Source: an uncultured Eubacteriales bacterium (GTDB lineage Bacteria; Bacillota; Clostridia; Peptostreptococcales; Anaerovoracaceae). From it: DNA of 64,000 nt. Shown here piece after piece: positions 15,721 through 24,270 of this stretch. How positions within the stretch are numbered: position 1 is the stretch's first letter; each line of letters begins with the position of its first letter. The stretch lies in NCBI GenBank assembly GCA_902774265.1, contig CACYHR010000004.1, positions 62,001-126,000 of the forward strand, given 5' to 3'. A program made the translations under genes and the position numbers. The notes beneath the pieces are model-generated. The model was not told the DNA's origin and did not search any database. It was given only the letters and a program-made list of their open reading frames with translations.

Positions 15721-18276
15721 TTATTGTAATAGTTTAGCTTCAAATGCATCAACCGGGATCGGGCACGAGAAATAGTATCCCTGGAAAAGTCTGCATCCCA
15801 TTTCAGCCAGAGAATTAAGCTGCTGTTCTGTTTCAACGCCCTCGGTAATAACATCCATTCCCAGCGAATCCGCCAGGCTTATCACCGATCTCAGGATTAC
15901 AGAATTGCGCTCCCTGTCTCTGATCTCATGCAAAAAGCTCATGTCGATCTTCAGCACATCAGCCTTTATATTCTTAAGAAGACCAAGTGAAGAATAGCCT
16001 TTCCCAAAATCATCGATCTCCACGATGAAACCTCTGCTGCGCAGCCTGGATACTATAGCATCACTCTTATCAGGTTCGACCAGCAGAGCAGTCTCCGTGA
16101 TCTCAAGTCTGAGAAGACTGCTGTCCACATCGTATCTTTCGATCAGATCAGTCAGAACATCGTATACATCTATGCTGAAAAAGTCCTTCGCCGACATGTT
16201 TACGGAAATCGTCAGATGTGCTTTGTCTGTTCCCTTCCAGAGGCTGAGCTGTTTCACAGCAAGCTCCCAGATATGCATGTCAAGTTTATGGATCAGACCG
16301 GCGTTTTCCAGTGTTTCGATAAAGTCTGACGGCATTATCACAGTGCCGTCAGGTCTGCACCATCTGGTCAGAGCCTCCGCTCCTATGGTTTTGCCGTCAC
16401 TGCCGACGAGAGGCTGCAGATACATTTTGAATTCGCCTGTTCTCAGTGCTTCTTCAAAGCTGCCGATAACAGTCTGTTCCATCATAATGCCCTTCAGTAT
16501 GTCATCGTCAAAATATGCTACACTGCGGGTCATATCCTGCCGGATCGTGCGCAAAGCGGAATTTGCACGTCCGCACATGACTGATACAGGAACAGACGGA
16601 TCGTCAGGCTTATATACTCCGAAATGAATAAATACAGTATACATACCGCTGCTGAATGATTCTGCCAGCATACGCGCAGCACTCACCAGATCAGCTTCGC
16701 TGTATTTATCAGCAGGGATCAGAAGAGCAAACTGATCTCCGCCAAGCCTTCCGCAGAGGCCGTCTGATCTCTCGGAAATTTCGCGGAGCATAGCCGCGGT
16801 CTTAACAAGTATCTCATTACCCTTTAGATCGCCGAACAGCGTATTGACGAGACGGAAATTCATTATGTTTCCTGTTATCATGACCCATGATCTATCCGGA
16901 TTATTACTTATCATTTCACGGCAAAGCTCATGGAAGGCATCCGCATTCAGCACCTTTGTCATGCTGTCGTGATGAGACAGATAGTGAGCGGCTCTGTTGC
17001 CGACATTCTCGGCTTCCCTGTCGTTGGCTGCAGCGTTTCCCTCTTTTTCGATATTCACAAGCTCTACGACAGCATCATATACACTGCCGTTTGACAGCGT
17101 CATTTTGACAGGATTCGACTGTATATGATAAAGATTATCCCGGAAGAACTCGTCTTTCTCCTGATGACAGCCAGTCCTGCATGCAAGAGCGCTGGAACAG
17201 TTGATGCATTTTCGTTCGGAATTCCATATGCCATAGCACTTTTCATCAATACTGATTCTGCCGTCGTCTTCTATATTTATGATGCGGCATTCTATAGGGT
17301 CTACCACACGGGCAAGATCATATTTTTCAGACATCTCATTCAGGAATGATTTGAGCTCTTTCACCGTATATTCGGAAGGTTTTTCCTCAGCAGCTTTATC
17401 CGAAGAATCAGATCCGGATCTGCGGTTCTTGTCACGTTTCGCCTCATACATTTTTTCATCGGCGTTGGAAATAAGAGTGCGCAGAGTACTGTGATCATTC
17501 AGCTTCGCATGTACATATCCAACAGAAAGTCCGGCTTCGGTTTTTTCATCTATCATGATCTTCGATCCGGTCAGGGAATCAAGCTTTTCCCTGAATTGCG
17601 CAGCGGAAACATCCGGTATGACGACAAGGAATTCATCTCCTCCGTAGCGATAGCAGTGCTCCTTACCGAAAGTATCCGCAAGATGCGCTCCGACCTCTTT
17701 AAGTATGCGGTCTCCCTCTTCGTGCCCGCGTGTATCGTTGATTGATTTGAAATCATCAAGATCCAGCATCATGACTACTACATCGTGTCCCTCGTACGAG
17801 TCATAATCCTGACGCAATGCCATGCGGTTGCATATCCCCGTCAGAGGATCTGTAAGAGACATATGCTGCAGTTTCATATTCTCCGAATGCAGTTCTTCCG
17901 TAAGGCTGTCTACCTGATCGAACGCATCAAGCTCAGCGCGTTTCAGAAAACATACAAACAGCATGTCTGCAAATATCCCCACCAGTGAAACGATCACCTT
18001 CTGCATGTTCTCGGGCGTAAACTGGGTGAAACTGTTATCCGTGGAGAAAAAATAAAGCGTATATCCGAGCATTATAACAGCTGCTACATTACCTCCTCCG
18101 AAGCCAAACAGCGCCGAACACAGAACAAGACCGGCTATAAGGATCATATTGGGATTCGGAACATTAAAATAATATACTACTGCGATAAGAACTGTCATAA
18201 TCGCTGTTGATATCAGTATCTTTTTCGGCAGGCTGACCTGCATCTGCATCAGAGTAGTCTTTCTTGATTCCGACAC
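15721..18276 (-). CDS. Membrane-bound GGDEF-PAS-like-GGDEF-EAL cyclic-di-GMP enzyme
   Basis: Translation probably starts at a GTG (18276) 8 bases after AGAGGTG, giving 851 residues. About four membrane helices occupy the first 100 residues. A canonical diguanylate cyclase domain follows (RYGGDEFLVVIPD). A middle module is rich in Cys (CYGIWNSERKCINCSSALAC), like the Cys-rich PAS-type sensor domains of clostridia. A degenerate second GGDEF (GRLGGDQFALL) comes next. The C-terminus is a complete EAL phosphodiesterase (EALTRW, DDFGKGYSSLGLL, EGVETEQQ). The protein can plausibly both make and break cyclic-di-GMP in response to a redox or ligand signal. No receptor gene lies nearby. Confidence 0.92.
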   Translation of the reverse strand: MSESRKTTLMQMQVSLPKKILISTAIMTVLIAVVYYFNVPNPNMILIAGLVLCSALFGFGGGNVAAVIMLGYTLYFFSTDNSFTQFTPENMQKVIVSLVGIFADMLFVCFLKRAELDAFDQVDSLTEELHSENMKLQHMSLTDPLTGICNRMALRQDYDSYEGHDVVVMMLDLDDFKSINDTRGHEEGDRILKEVGAHLADTFGKEHCYRYGGDEFLVVIPDVSAAQFREKLDSLTGSKIMIDEKTEAGLSVGYVHAKLNDHSTLRTLISNADEKMYEAKRDKNRRSGSDSSDKAAEEKPSEYTVKELKSFLNEMSEKYDLARVVDPIECRIINIEDDGRISIDEKCYGIWNSERKCINCSSALACRTGCHQEKDEFFRDNLYHIQSNPVKMTLSNGSVYDAVVELVNIEKEGNAAANDREAENVGNRAAHYLSHHDSMTKVLNADAFHELCREMISNNPDRSWVMITGNIMNFRLVNTLFGDLKGNEILVKTAAMLREISERSDGLCGRLGGDQFALLIPADKYSEADLVSAARMLAESFSSGMYTVFIHFGVYKPDDPSVPVSVMCGRANSALRTIRQDMTRSVAYFDDDILKGIMMEQTVIGSFEEALRTGEFKMYLQPLVGSDGKTIGAEALTRWCRPDGTVIMPSDFIETLENAGLIHKLDMHIWELAVKQLSLWKGTDKAHLTISVNMSAKDFFSIDVYDVLTDLIERYDVDSSLLRLEITETALLVEPDKSDAIVSRLRSRGFIVEIDDFGKGYSSLGLLKNIKADVLKIDMSFLHEIRDRERNSVILRSVISLADSLGMDVITEGVETEQQLNSLAEMGCRLFQGYYFSCPIPVDAFEAKLLQ

Positions 18277-18356
18277 TTTTCCGTCACCTCTTTCAGGAAA
18301 TAATCAAATCTGTATGTATTATTTCACATATTTTGTTTTTAATCTATACCTCCGCG

Positions 18357-18381
18357 AAAAAACGCTCCTCATGGAGCGTTT
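18357..18381 (-). terminator. Rho-independent terminator after the MazG gene
   Basis: Minus-strand hairpin AACGCTCC atga GGAGCGTT running straight into six T residues, 16 bases after the stop at 18397. Confidence 0.8.
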
Positions 18382-18396
18382 AGGCTGTAATCTTTA

Positions 18397-18738
18397 TTAT
18401 GTATTGCGGAATTTTTTCTTCAGTTCGGTATATTTTTCTGCACTGCCTTTAGCAAGCTCCACGGGATATTTTTCCTCGTTTTTCGTCATTTTGCTGTTGA
18501 CTATCTCGTCTTCATCCAGACCGAGTTCATCGAGCATGTTGCGGCAGTAAACGATCACATCTGCAAGCTCCTCCCTGACATGATCGATATCAAAATCCGT
18601 ATCGCTCCACTGAAAACACTCGAGCAGCTCATTCGCTTCGATAGATATGCTCTTGGCCAGATTAGCCGGAGTATGATACTGCTCCCATTCCCTGTCCGCA
18701 GTAAATTTTCTTATCCTGTCTATTGTTTCCTGTTTCAT
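18397..18738 (-). CDS. MazG-like nucleotide pyrophosphohydrolase
   Basis: This 113-residue all-helical protein has the MazG metal-binding signature EANELLE followed 20 or so residues later by EELADVIVY (an ExxE and an ExxD pair). The length fits the small single-domain MazG-like (RS21-C6/dCTPase) enzymes that hydrolyse non-canonical or deoxynucleoside triphosphates to the monophosphate and pyrophosphate. A house-cleaning role is the default. It is the last gene of the run that begins at 21499 or a separate short transcript, with a 37-base gap upstream. Confidence 0.85.
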   Translation of the reverse strand: MKQETIDRIRKFTADREWEQYHTPANLAKSISIEANELLECFQWSDTDFDIDHVREELADVIVYCRNMLDELGLDEDEIVNSKMTKNEEKYPVELAKGSAEKYTELKKKFRNT

Positions 18739-18775
18739 AAGTATCTTAAACTATACAAAGCTGCCGATGTTCGTC

Positions 18776-21499
18776 CTAAGCCTCACTGCTGAGCCTGCTT
18801 CTGATTTTCTCTCTGATCTCTGCGGTGATATCTTCTTCACTGCGGCCGAGCGTCTGCACTTCCGGACAGAATGTTACAGTCAGTCTGCGCTTTCTGCCCG
18901 TAGCCTTGTCTCTTGTCTTCGGCAGCAGCATATCATAGCTCCATATCTGATATCCGCCGTCGATAGCAACAGGTATTATTGTTATACCTGTATCAAGAGC
19001 TATCTTAGCTGCGCCGTCCTTAAACGCCCCCAGTCTGCCGTCTCTTGTCCTCGTACCTTCAGGGTGCAGCAGGAAGCTGTTACCTTCTTTAATGAAATTG
19101 ATCGAGCGCTGTGTCGAATCGATAATGTTGCCTGAGCGGTCTACAGGTATTCCTCCGAGAGTCTTCATCATAAGCGAGGTAAGAGGATTGTCCAGATGCT
19201 CTACCTTTGACATGCAGCCGAATCTGTCGATCGGAGGACATTTACTGCCCTGAGCAGTCCATACAAACAGTCCGTCAAAGTGCGTCTGATGATTAGGACA
19301 GAAGATATACTGTCTGCCTGCCTGTATATTTTCAAGTCCTTCCACGCGGAAATCCAGTCTGGTCCGGCTCCATTTGCTGAAATAATGAAACAAAGCCTTA
19401 TGGATGATATTTCTCGGCACCGGGTATTTATACGGATCAACTTTTTTCTTTTTATCTGCATTTGCAGATACCAGTTCCGAGAATAAAGGATCAAGTATAT
19501 AGTCCGTCATTTCTCTTGCATTAGGCAGCACTGTTATATATGCACCTACATTTACAGAGAATTCAGTCTCTATCTCCGAGCACATTTCAAGGATAGAGAG
19601 CGAATCCATGCCGAGGTCCTCTTTAAAGTTCTCCAGACCGTTCAGATCCTTTTCATATTTTGACGCTTCTTTGACTATGCTGAATACTTTTTTCTCGACT
19701 TCGGCAGGATCAGGAGCGGTCTTATCTGCTGAAGCAGCCGATGCTGCCGGCTTAGCTGCCGAAGCTTCGGGAGCAGGCACATCGCCTGCAGATCTTTCTG
19801 CAGCTTTATCATCTGCATTCTCTAAAACAGGCTCTTCTCTTTGGCTCAGAGCATATTCCTTGAGAAGATATCGCTTTGGCTTACCGATGTTCGTTTTCGG
19901 TATCTCATCCATAAAGTGTATCTCGCTGATCCTGTACTGGTTCATCTCTTTGTGCTGGAAGCTCAGGATCTCTTCACGCAGTCTGCCCTTTTCATCATCT
20001 GACATTCTGCCGTTTTCAATAAACAAATGGATTCTGTCCGCTCCGTCCTCAGGTGACGGAACACCTGCAACAGCATATGTAACTCCATTCCATATGGCAG
20101 GAGCAAGCAGCCTTTCAAGATCAACAGGCGCTACCTTTGCACCGTTCGGCATAAGTATGCTTTCTTTTATGCGTCCGGTTATATACAGATAGCCGTCTTT
20201 ATCGATCCTGCCGAGATCTCCTGTCTTGAAATAATCACCATCAAACGCTTCAGCGGTCTTTTCCGGATCGCCGTAATAACCGTTCATTATCTGTTCGGTT
20301 TTTACATATATCTCGCCTATGCCGTCTGCATCAGGTTTATTGATTACGGTCTCAGTGAAAGGATCATTCTTTACATTACCTACCGAACCGACGCCGTCTG
20401 TGTCGGCAGGTTCGGTTGAAGCGATATATACACCGCACTCTGTAGATGCGTAGAGATCAAGATAAGCGATACCCATATTCTGTATCGCCTTGCCGGTCTC
20501 TGCCGTACCTGCAGCACCACCCGAAAAAAGGCAGCTGAAATTATCATTATAAAGCAGGCTTCTGAATGGTTTCATTATGACACGGCTTGCCTCAAGACTG
20601 CGGGTCTTTTTTATAGCTTCACGGGATTTCCTTCCAAGGAAGGAATAGATATTGTAAATATGTTTCTTCTTAAGTTCATCTTCAAATCTGCTGATAAAGA
20701 GTTCATGAACCTTCGGAACCATTCCGAAAGCCATCGGCCTGAAGACCTTGAAAGTCTCCATGATCGTATCCGAAGACAGACTGTCTACAGTCGCTATGCA
20801 CATGCCCTCATTAAGAAGAGTATAAGCAGAGAAAAGCCCTGATACATGGCTCATCGGGAATACTTCAAGCATAGGACGTCCAGGTATTCGCGAAAACAGA
20901 ACTTTCTTGTTCTTGATCTTGCGGTGTGTGATCATGATAGATGCGTGGGACAATTCCACACTCTTGCGCTTTGCAGTCGTCCCTGATGAAAACATCACCG
21001 CTACGGAATCCGGTGTCGGCTCTCCTCTTCGTTCAATCGTGTTCTCGCTGTCTCCTTCGGAGATAAGTTTTCCGCATGAACGCAGACCGTATGTCAGCAA
21101 AACAGGAACGTGCTGGGTTTCAAGCATTTTGTCAGCATTCTTTTTATCTGCATATACTGCACTGATCCTGCAGTGCTCGATCAGCGGCAGCAATTCACCG
21201 TCAGGAATTGCTGCATCAGCCATTACCGCAGTCAGATGATTGACCGACAGAACAAGAAATGTTGCAAATGCATCTACAGTGCCGTCTGCCAGAACAAGAA
21301 CCCTGTCCCCGTCTCTGAGTCCGAGTTTTTCCTTAACTATCTTAAAATCTTCGATCCAGCGAAGCAGAATACCGAATGAAAGCTTCCATATCTTATGGTT
21401 GTTCATAAGACAGCTTATGGCTATTTCATCCGCATGTTCTGCAAAAGACGTTTTGAGTTCGTTTGCATATTGTTCGAATCCGAATTTTTCTTTTTTCAT
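18776..21499 (-). CDS. Acyl-activating enzyme / acyl carrier / acyltransferase three-domain fusion
   Basis: This protein has 907 residues. Residues about 1-550 are an AMP-dependent acyl synthetase (AVMFSSGTTAKRKSVELSH as A3, YASTECGVY as A5, FKTGDLGRIDKDGYLYITGR as A7-A8, TNIGKPKRYLL with the A10 Lys). An Ala/Pro-rich linker follows. A carrier domain (DLGMDSLSILEM, Ser633) is next, then a PlsC-type acyltransferase (NHQTHFDG, HPEGTRTRDG). The layout recalls Aas-type acyl-ACP synthetase/lysophospholipid acyltransferases and suggests activation of a fatty acid, loading on the built-in carrier and transfer to a lipid. In this window it ends the series of activating enzymes and could lipidate a product of the neighbouring synthetase operon, but a plain phospholipid-repair job is as likely. 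Confidence 0.88.
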   Translation of the reverse strand: MKKEKFGFEQYANELKTSFAEHADEIAISCLMNNHKIWKLSFGILLRWIEDFKIVKEKLGLRDGDRVLVLADGTVDAFATFLVLSVNHLTAVMADAAIPDGELLPLIEHCRISAVYADKKNADKMLETQHVPVLLTYGLRSCGKLISEGDSENTIERRGEPTPDSVAVMFSSGTTAKRKSVELSHASIMITHRKIKNKKVLFSRIPGRPMLEVFPMSHVSGLFSAYTLLNEGMCIATVDSLSSDTIMETFKVFRPMAFGMVPKVHELFISRFEDELKKKHIYNIYSFLGRKSREAIKKTRSLEASRVIMKPFRSLLYNDNFSCLFSGGAAGTAETGKAIQNMGIAYLDLYASTECGVYIASTEPADTDGVGSVGNVKNDPFTETVINKPDADGIGEIYVKTEQIMNGYYGDPEKTAEAFDGDYFKTGDLGRIDKDGYLYITGRIKESILMPNGAKVAPVDLERLLAPAIWNGVTYAVAGVPSPEDGADRIHLFIENGRMSDDEKGRLREEILSFQHKEMNQYRISEIHFMDEIPKTNIGKPKRYLLKEYALSQREEPVLENADDKAAERSAGDVPAPEASAAKPAASAASADKTAPDPAEVEKKVFSIVKEASKYEKDLNGLENFKEDLGMDSLSILEMCSEIETEFSVNVGAYITVLPNAREMTDYILDPLFSELVSANADKKKKVDPYKYPVPRNIIHKALFHYFSKWSRTRLDFRVEGLENIQAGRQYIFCPNHQTHFDGLFVWTAQGSKCPPIDRFGCMSKVEHLDNPLTSLMMKTLGGIPVDRSGNIIDSTQRSINFIKEGNSFLLHPEGTRTRDGRLGAFKDGAAKIALDTGITIIPVAIDGGYQIWSYDMLLPKTRDKATGRKRRLTVTFCPEVQTLGRSEEDITAEIREKIRSRLSSEA

Positions 21500-21533
21500 T
21501 ACCGAAAACTCTCCTTTGTATCAGACTGTTTTC

Positions 21534-22751
21534 TCAGTAGCTGCTTTCAGCATTATCCTTGATATAGCTGTGCAGTTTCTTTGTATCAAGCCACCTTGAG
21601 AAACCATATCCGCTTCCCAGAACGACAGTAATATATGTCACGCCGTTCAGCTCATATGCACCTGCAAAACAGCAGCCGGCATTATCCTCAGTCCCGGTCT
21701 TGCCGCCTTTGAAGTTGCTGTCATATCCGAATATCGCATTCGTAGAGTACAGAGTCCAGCTTCTTTTATACCTGAGGCTCTTAATAGTCTTTACCTTGGT
21801 ATTCCATATCTCGCTGATCAACGGGTATGTATATGCCTCTGCAGTCAGTACAGCAAGCTCTTTCGCTGTTGTATAATGTCCGTCTGCATCGAGACCGTGA
21901 GGATTGCGGAATTGTGTATTTACAAGGCCCATTTCCTTAGCTTTTTTATTCATTTTTTTAACGAATTTCGCTTCGGTACCGCTTACCATTTCAGATACTG
22001 CAGTTGCAGCATCATTGGACGAAGGCATCAGCATTGCATACATGAGATCCTTGTTATAATACTGATCACCGGCCTTCATTTTGCCGCTTCCCCACGGAGT
22101 AGCAACAGCATGTTCACTGATAGTGGTTTTTTTACCCATCTTGCCGCTGTCTATCGCAAGTATCGCAGTCATGAGCTTGGTCGTGCTTGCCTGCGCCCTC
22201 TTCGCAGTAGAATTCTTTGTATAAATCAGAGTCCCCTTGCCTTTACCGTCCACACGATAGATACAGGCTGCCTTAGCAGACAGACTGACATTGGACAGAT
22301 TGCGGGTGGTGATCTTTATGGTCTTACTCTTTGCTGAACCGGCATGATCGGATTTGCTTACATAAACACGCCATTTTGAAGTAGTCTTGTCGCGTTTATC
22401 CGAAGGAACATCGAATTTTACCGACGCATGACCGTCATTTGATGTACTGACAACAGTCATCGTGCTTATTGTGCTCCATTTTTTCTTGGGCGTGTTATAC
22501 CTCTGCAGTTTGACAGTTCTCTCCTCCTTCGCCGGAGAGATATCCGCTTTGATCACAACATCCTGTTTAAGAGACTTAGTGAGATTAGTACTGTTTACAG
22601 CTACCGCAGACTGTTCCGGCTGAACTGAAGCCGATATATCATCTGCGGCCGCCGGATCATCTGCAGCAAAAACAGCAGCTCCGCAATATGGCACAGCCGC
22701 TGTAAAAATAAGAACCGTAACTGTTATAACGGCAGCAAATCTTTTTAACAT
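21534..22751 (-). CDS. D-alanyl-D-alanine carboxypeptidase (peptidase S11 family)
   Basis: The ATG at 22751 is 8 bases after a GCAGG site and starts a clear signal peptide (MLKRFAAVITVTVLIFTAAV). About 110 residues of a beta-rich, Ig-like spacer follow. The S11 penicillin-binding domain then has the SxxK motif in ASTTKLMTA, SxN in PSSNDAA and KTG in GGKTGTEDNAG, so all catalytic residues are present. It trims the terminal D-Ala from peptidoglycan stem peptides outside the membrane. The gene lies 34 bases before the acyl-activating fusion gene and probably shares a transcript with it. Confidence 0.92.
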   Translation of the reverse strand: MLKRFAAVITVTVLIFTAAVPYCGAAVFAADDPAAADDISASVQPEQSAVAVNSTNLTKSLKQDVVIKADISPAKEERTVKLQRYNTPKKKWSTISTMTVVSTSNDGHASVKFDVPSDKRDKTTSKWRVYVSKSDHAGSAKSKTIKITTRNLSNVSLSAKAACIYRVDGKGKGTLIYTKNSTAKRAQASTTKLMTAILAIDSGKMGKKTTISEHAVATPWGSGKMKAGDQYYNKDLMYAMLMPSSNDAATAVSEMVSGTEAKFVKKMNKKAKEMGLVNTQFRNPHGLDADGHYTTAKELAVLTAEAYTYPLISEIWNTKVKTIKSLRYKRSWTLYSTNAIFGYDSNFKGGKTGTEDNAGCCFAGAYELNGVTYITVVLGSGYGFSRWLDTKKLHSYIKDNAESSY

Positions 22752-22796
22752 ATCCATCACCTGCTTATCTGTTACTGAGATATCAATTATCATAAT

Positions 22797-22827
22797 ATTA
22801 TAATAATACAATATCAGCACCGATCAA
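22797..22827 (-). promoter_or_regulatory. Possible promoter of the carboxypeptidase gene
   Basis: On the minus strand TTGATC (22822-22827) precedes TATAAT (22797-22802). The 19-base spacer is long, so this is a weak call. The surrounding 60 bases are AT-rich. Confidence 0.3.
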
Positions 22828-22848
22828 TCTAAGTAATGGACTCCAATA

Positions 22849-24252
22849 TTAATGAATAATAAGATTTATGAGCCAGTTTACTGCTGTATCTGAAAGGAAC
22901 CTGCTGTCCCATGACAGCAGGATGCGGGAATCTTTCCCGGCGTCGAAGAGAGTGATGCGGCATCTGACTTCATCCGGTCCGAAGCCTCTTAGCTCCTCAA
23001 GATTCCTGTACCCGCTCACTGTTTTTTGAATGGAATTCTCAGCTGAACCCGTAAGATCTATCCTGCGGACATCAGGCATCGCGCCCTCTCTTACTATGCC
23101 CCTGAAGCAGTTGCGCGGATTCGGCAGAATCCGCAGAGCGCTGTATTCCGATGCCGCAGAACGCACCCTTTCCCAAACAAGATCAATATCCGCATTTTGT
23201 GTCAGGAGACCGTCCCCTGACAGTTTTACTTCACGGTGTTTCCAGTGAGGCTTTGCGCAGGCTGCTGCCATCTCCGGGAAAAACGTGAGCACAACATCAG
23301 CCGGTGATATGCCCGTACCGGCTTCAAATCTGTGGTCCGACCTGATCACCTGCATTTCTGGAAGTATCGAAGTTATATATGCAGCGATCTCAGTCCTGAG
23401 TTCATTGACAGTGCCGCTTCTGTCGAGCAATATCATCAGCGACTGACTTAGCTGTGTCCACATCCAGCCGTTTATATCCGGAAAAGTATCGCTTCTGCGG
23501 GCGATGAGATCATCCATGAACCTTCTCAGTGCAGTCCAGTAAGTCCGTGGTTCGCGCGCTTTCGATTTGAAATCGCTGTCACCCCTTATATAGTAAACAT
23601 AGCCTTTAGTTTCAGGCATCACGCATATGCGACGCGCACATGAGACGGCATCAAAAGTATAATTGCCGTCACAGAATGCAGCTCCCGGTTCCTGATCGAA
23701 CTTCGCTCCGCACTCACGCACGAAATCCCCTCTGAATCCCCAGCTCCATACATTGATAAACAGTCCCTCAAGAGCTTCGCTTATGCGGATATCTCCGCGT
23801 TCAAATACTTCCGTGGTTTTGCAGGGAAGTTCAGCTTCATAGAAAAAACGATCTCCGAACACATTATCCGCACCGCTGACCGAGCATGGAAAAACAGCCA
23901 TGTCCGCTCCTGTACGTGCAAGCTCATCAGCTGCTGTTGCTGTAAATCCCGGTATGAACTCATCATCTCCGTCAAGCCAGAATATATAATCTCCGTCAGC
24001 CTTATCAAGTAAAGCATTTCTTACTGCGCCAAGGCAGCGTGACGGCTCATTCAGCTTGAACACCCTCGTAGATTCACAATCTTCTGTTAAGTCACAGATC
24101 GTATGATAATAGCTTTCATCCATATTATGGACAGCGATCAGCCACTCCGTCTCATAGCGGTCCGTATGCTGAGACTGAACAGACTGGAGCGCTCTTCGAA
24201 CGAACTCCGGCGGCATATCATGCAGCGGTGTAAGTATCGATATTTTTTCCAT
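22849..24252 (-). CDS. Family 2 glycosyltransferase
   Basis: This 467-residue protein has an N-terminal GT-A fold: MEKISILTPLHDMPPEFV as first strand, ALQSVQSQ, RNALLDKADGDYIFWLDGDDE with the metal-binding DxD-type acids, and GFTATAADEL. The second half is not recognised. It lacks membrane helices. Family 2 enzymes transfer a sugar from a nucleotide-sugar donor. It is the last gene of the synthetase operon, 18 bases after the A-T-C gene, so glycosylation of the assembled product is a plausible role. A wall or surface polymer function cannot be excluded. Confidence 0.85.
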   Translation of the reverse strand: MEKISILTPLHDMPPEFVRRALQSVQSQHTDRYETEWLIAVHNMDESYYHTICDLTEDCESTRVFKLNEPSRCLGAVRNALLDKADGDYIFWLDGDDEFIPGFTATAADELARTGADMAVFPCSVSGADNVFGDRFFYEAELPCKTTEVFERGDIRISEALEGLFINVWSWGFRGDFVRECGAKFDQEPGAAFCDGNYTFDAVSCARRICVMPETKGYVYYIRGDSDFKSKAREPRTYWTALRRFMDDLIARRSDTFPDINGWMWTQLSQSLMILLDRSGTVNELRTEIAAYITSILPEMQVIRSDHRFEAGTGISPADVVLTFFPEMAAACAKPHWKHREVKLSGDGLLTQNADIDLVWERVRSAASEYSALRILPNPRNCFRGIVREGAMPDVRRIDLTGSAENSIQKTVSGYRNLEELRGFGPDEVRCRITLFDAGKDSRILLSWDSRFLSDTAVNWLINLIIH

Positions 24253-24270
24253 TGTCGTTTTCTCCCACTG

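Noticed and set aside
18776..21499. Assignment of this fusion to the synthetase operon
   Set aside because: A possible promoter and about 97 bases separate the glycosyltransferase from the carboxypeptidase gene, and an Aas-like lipid role explains the domains without the operon.
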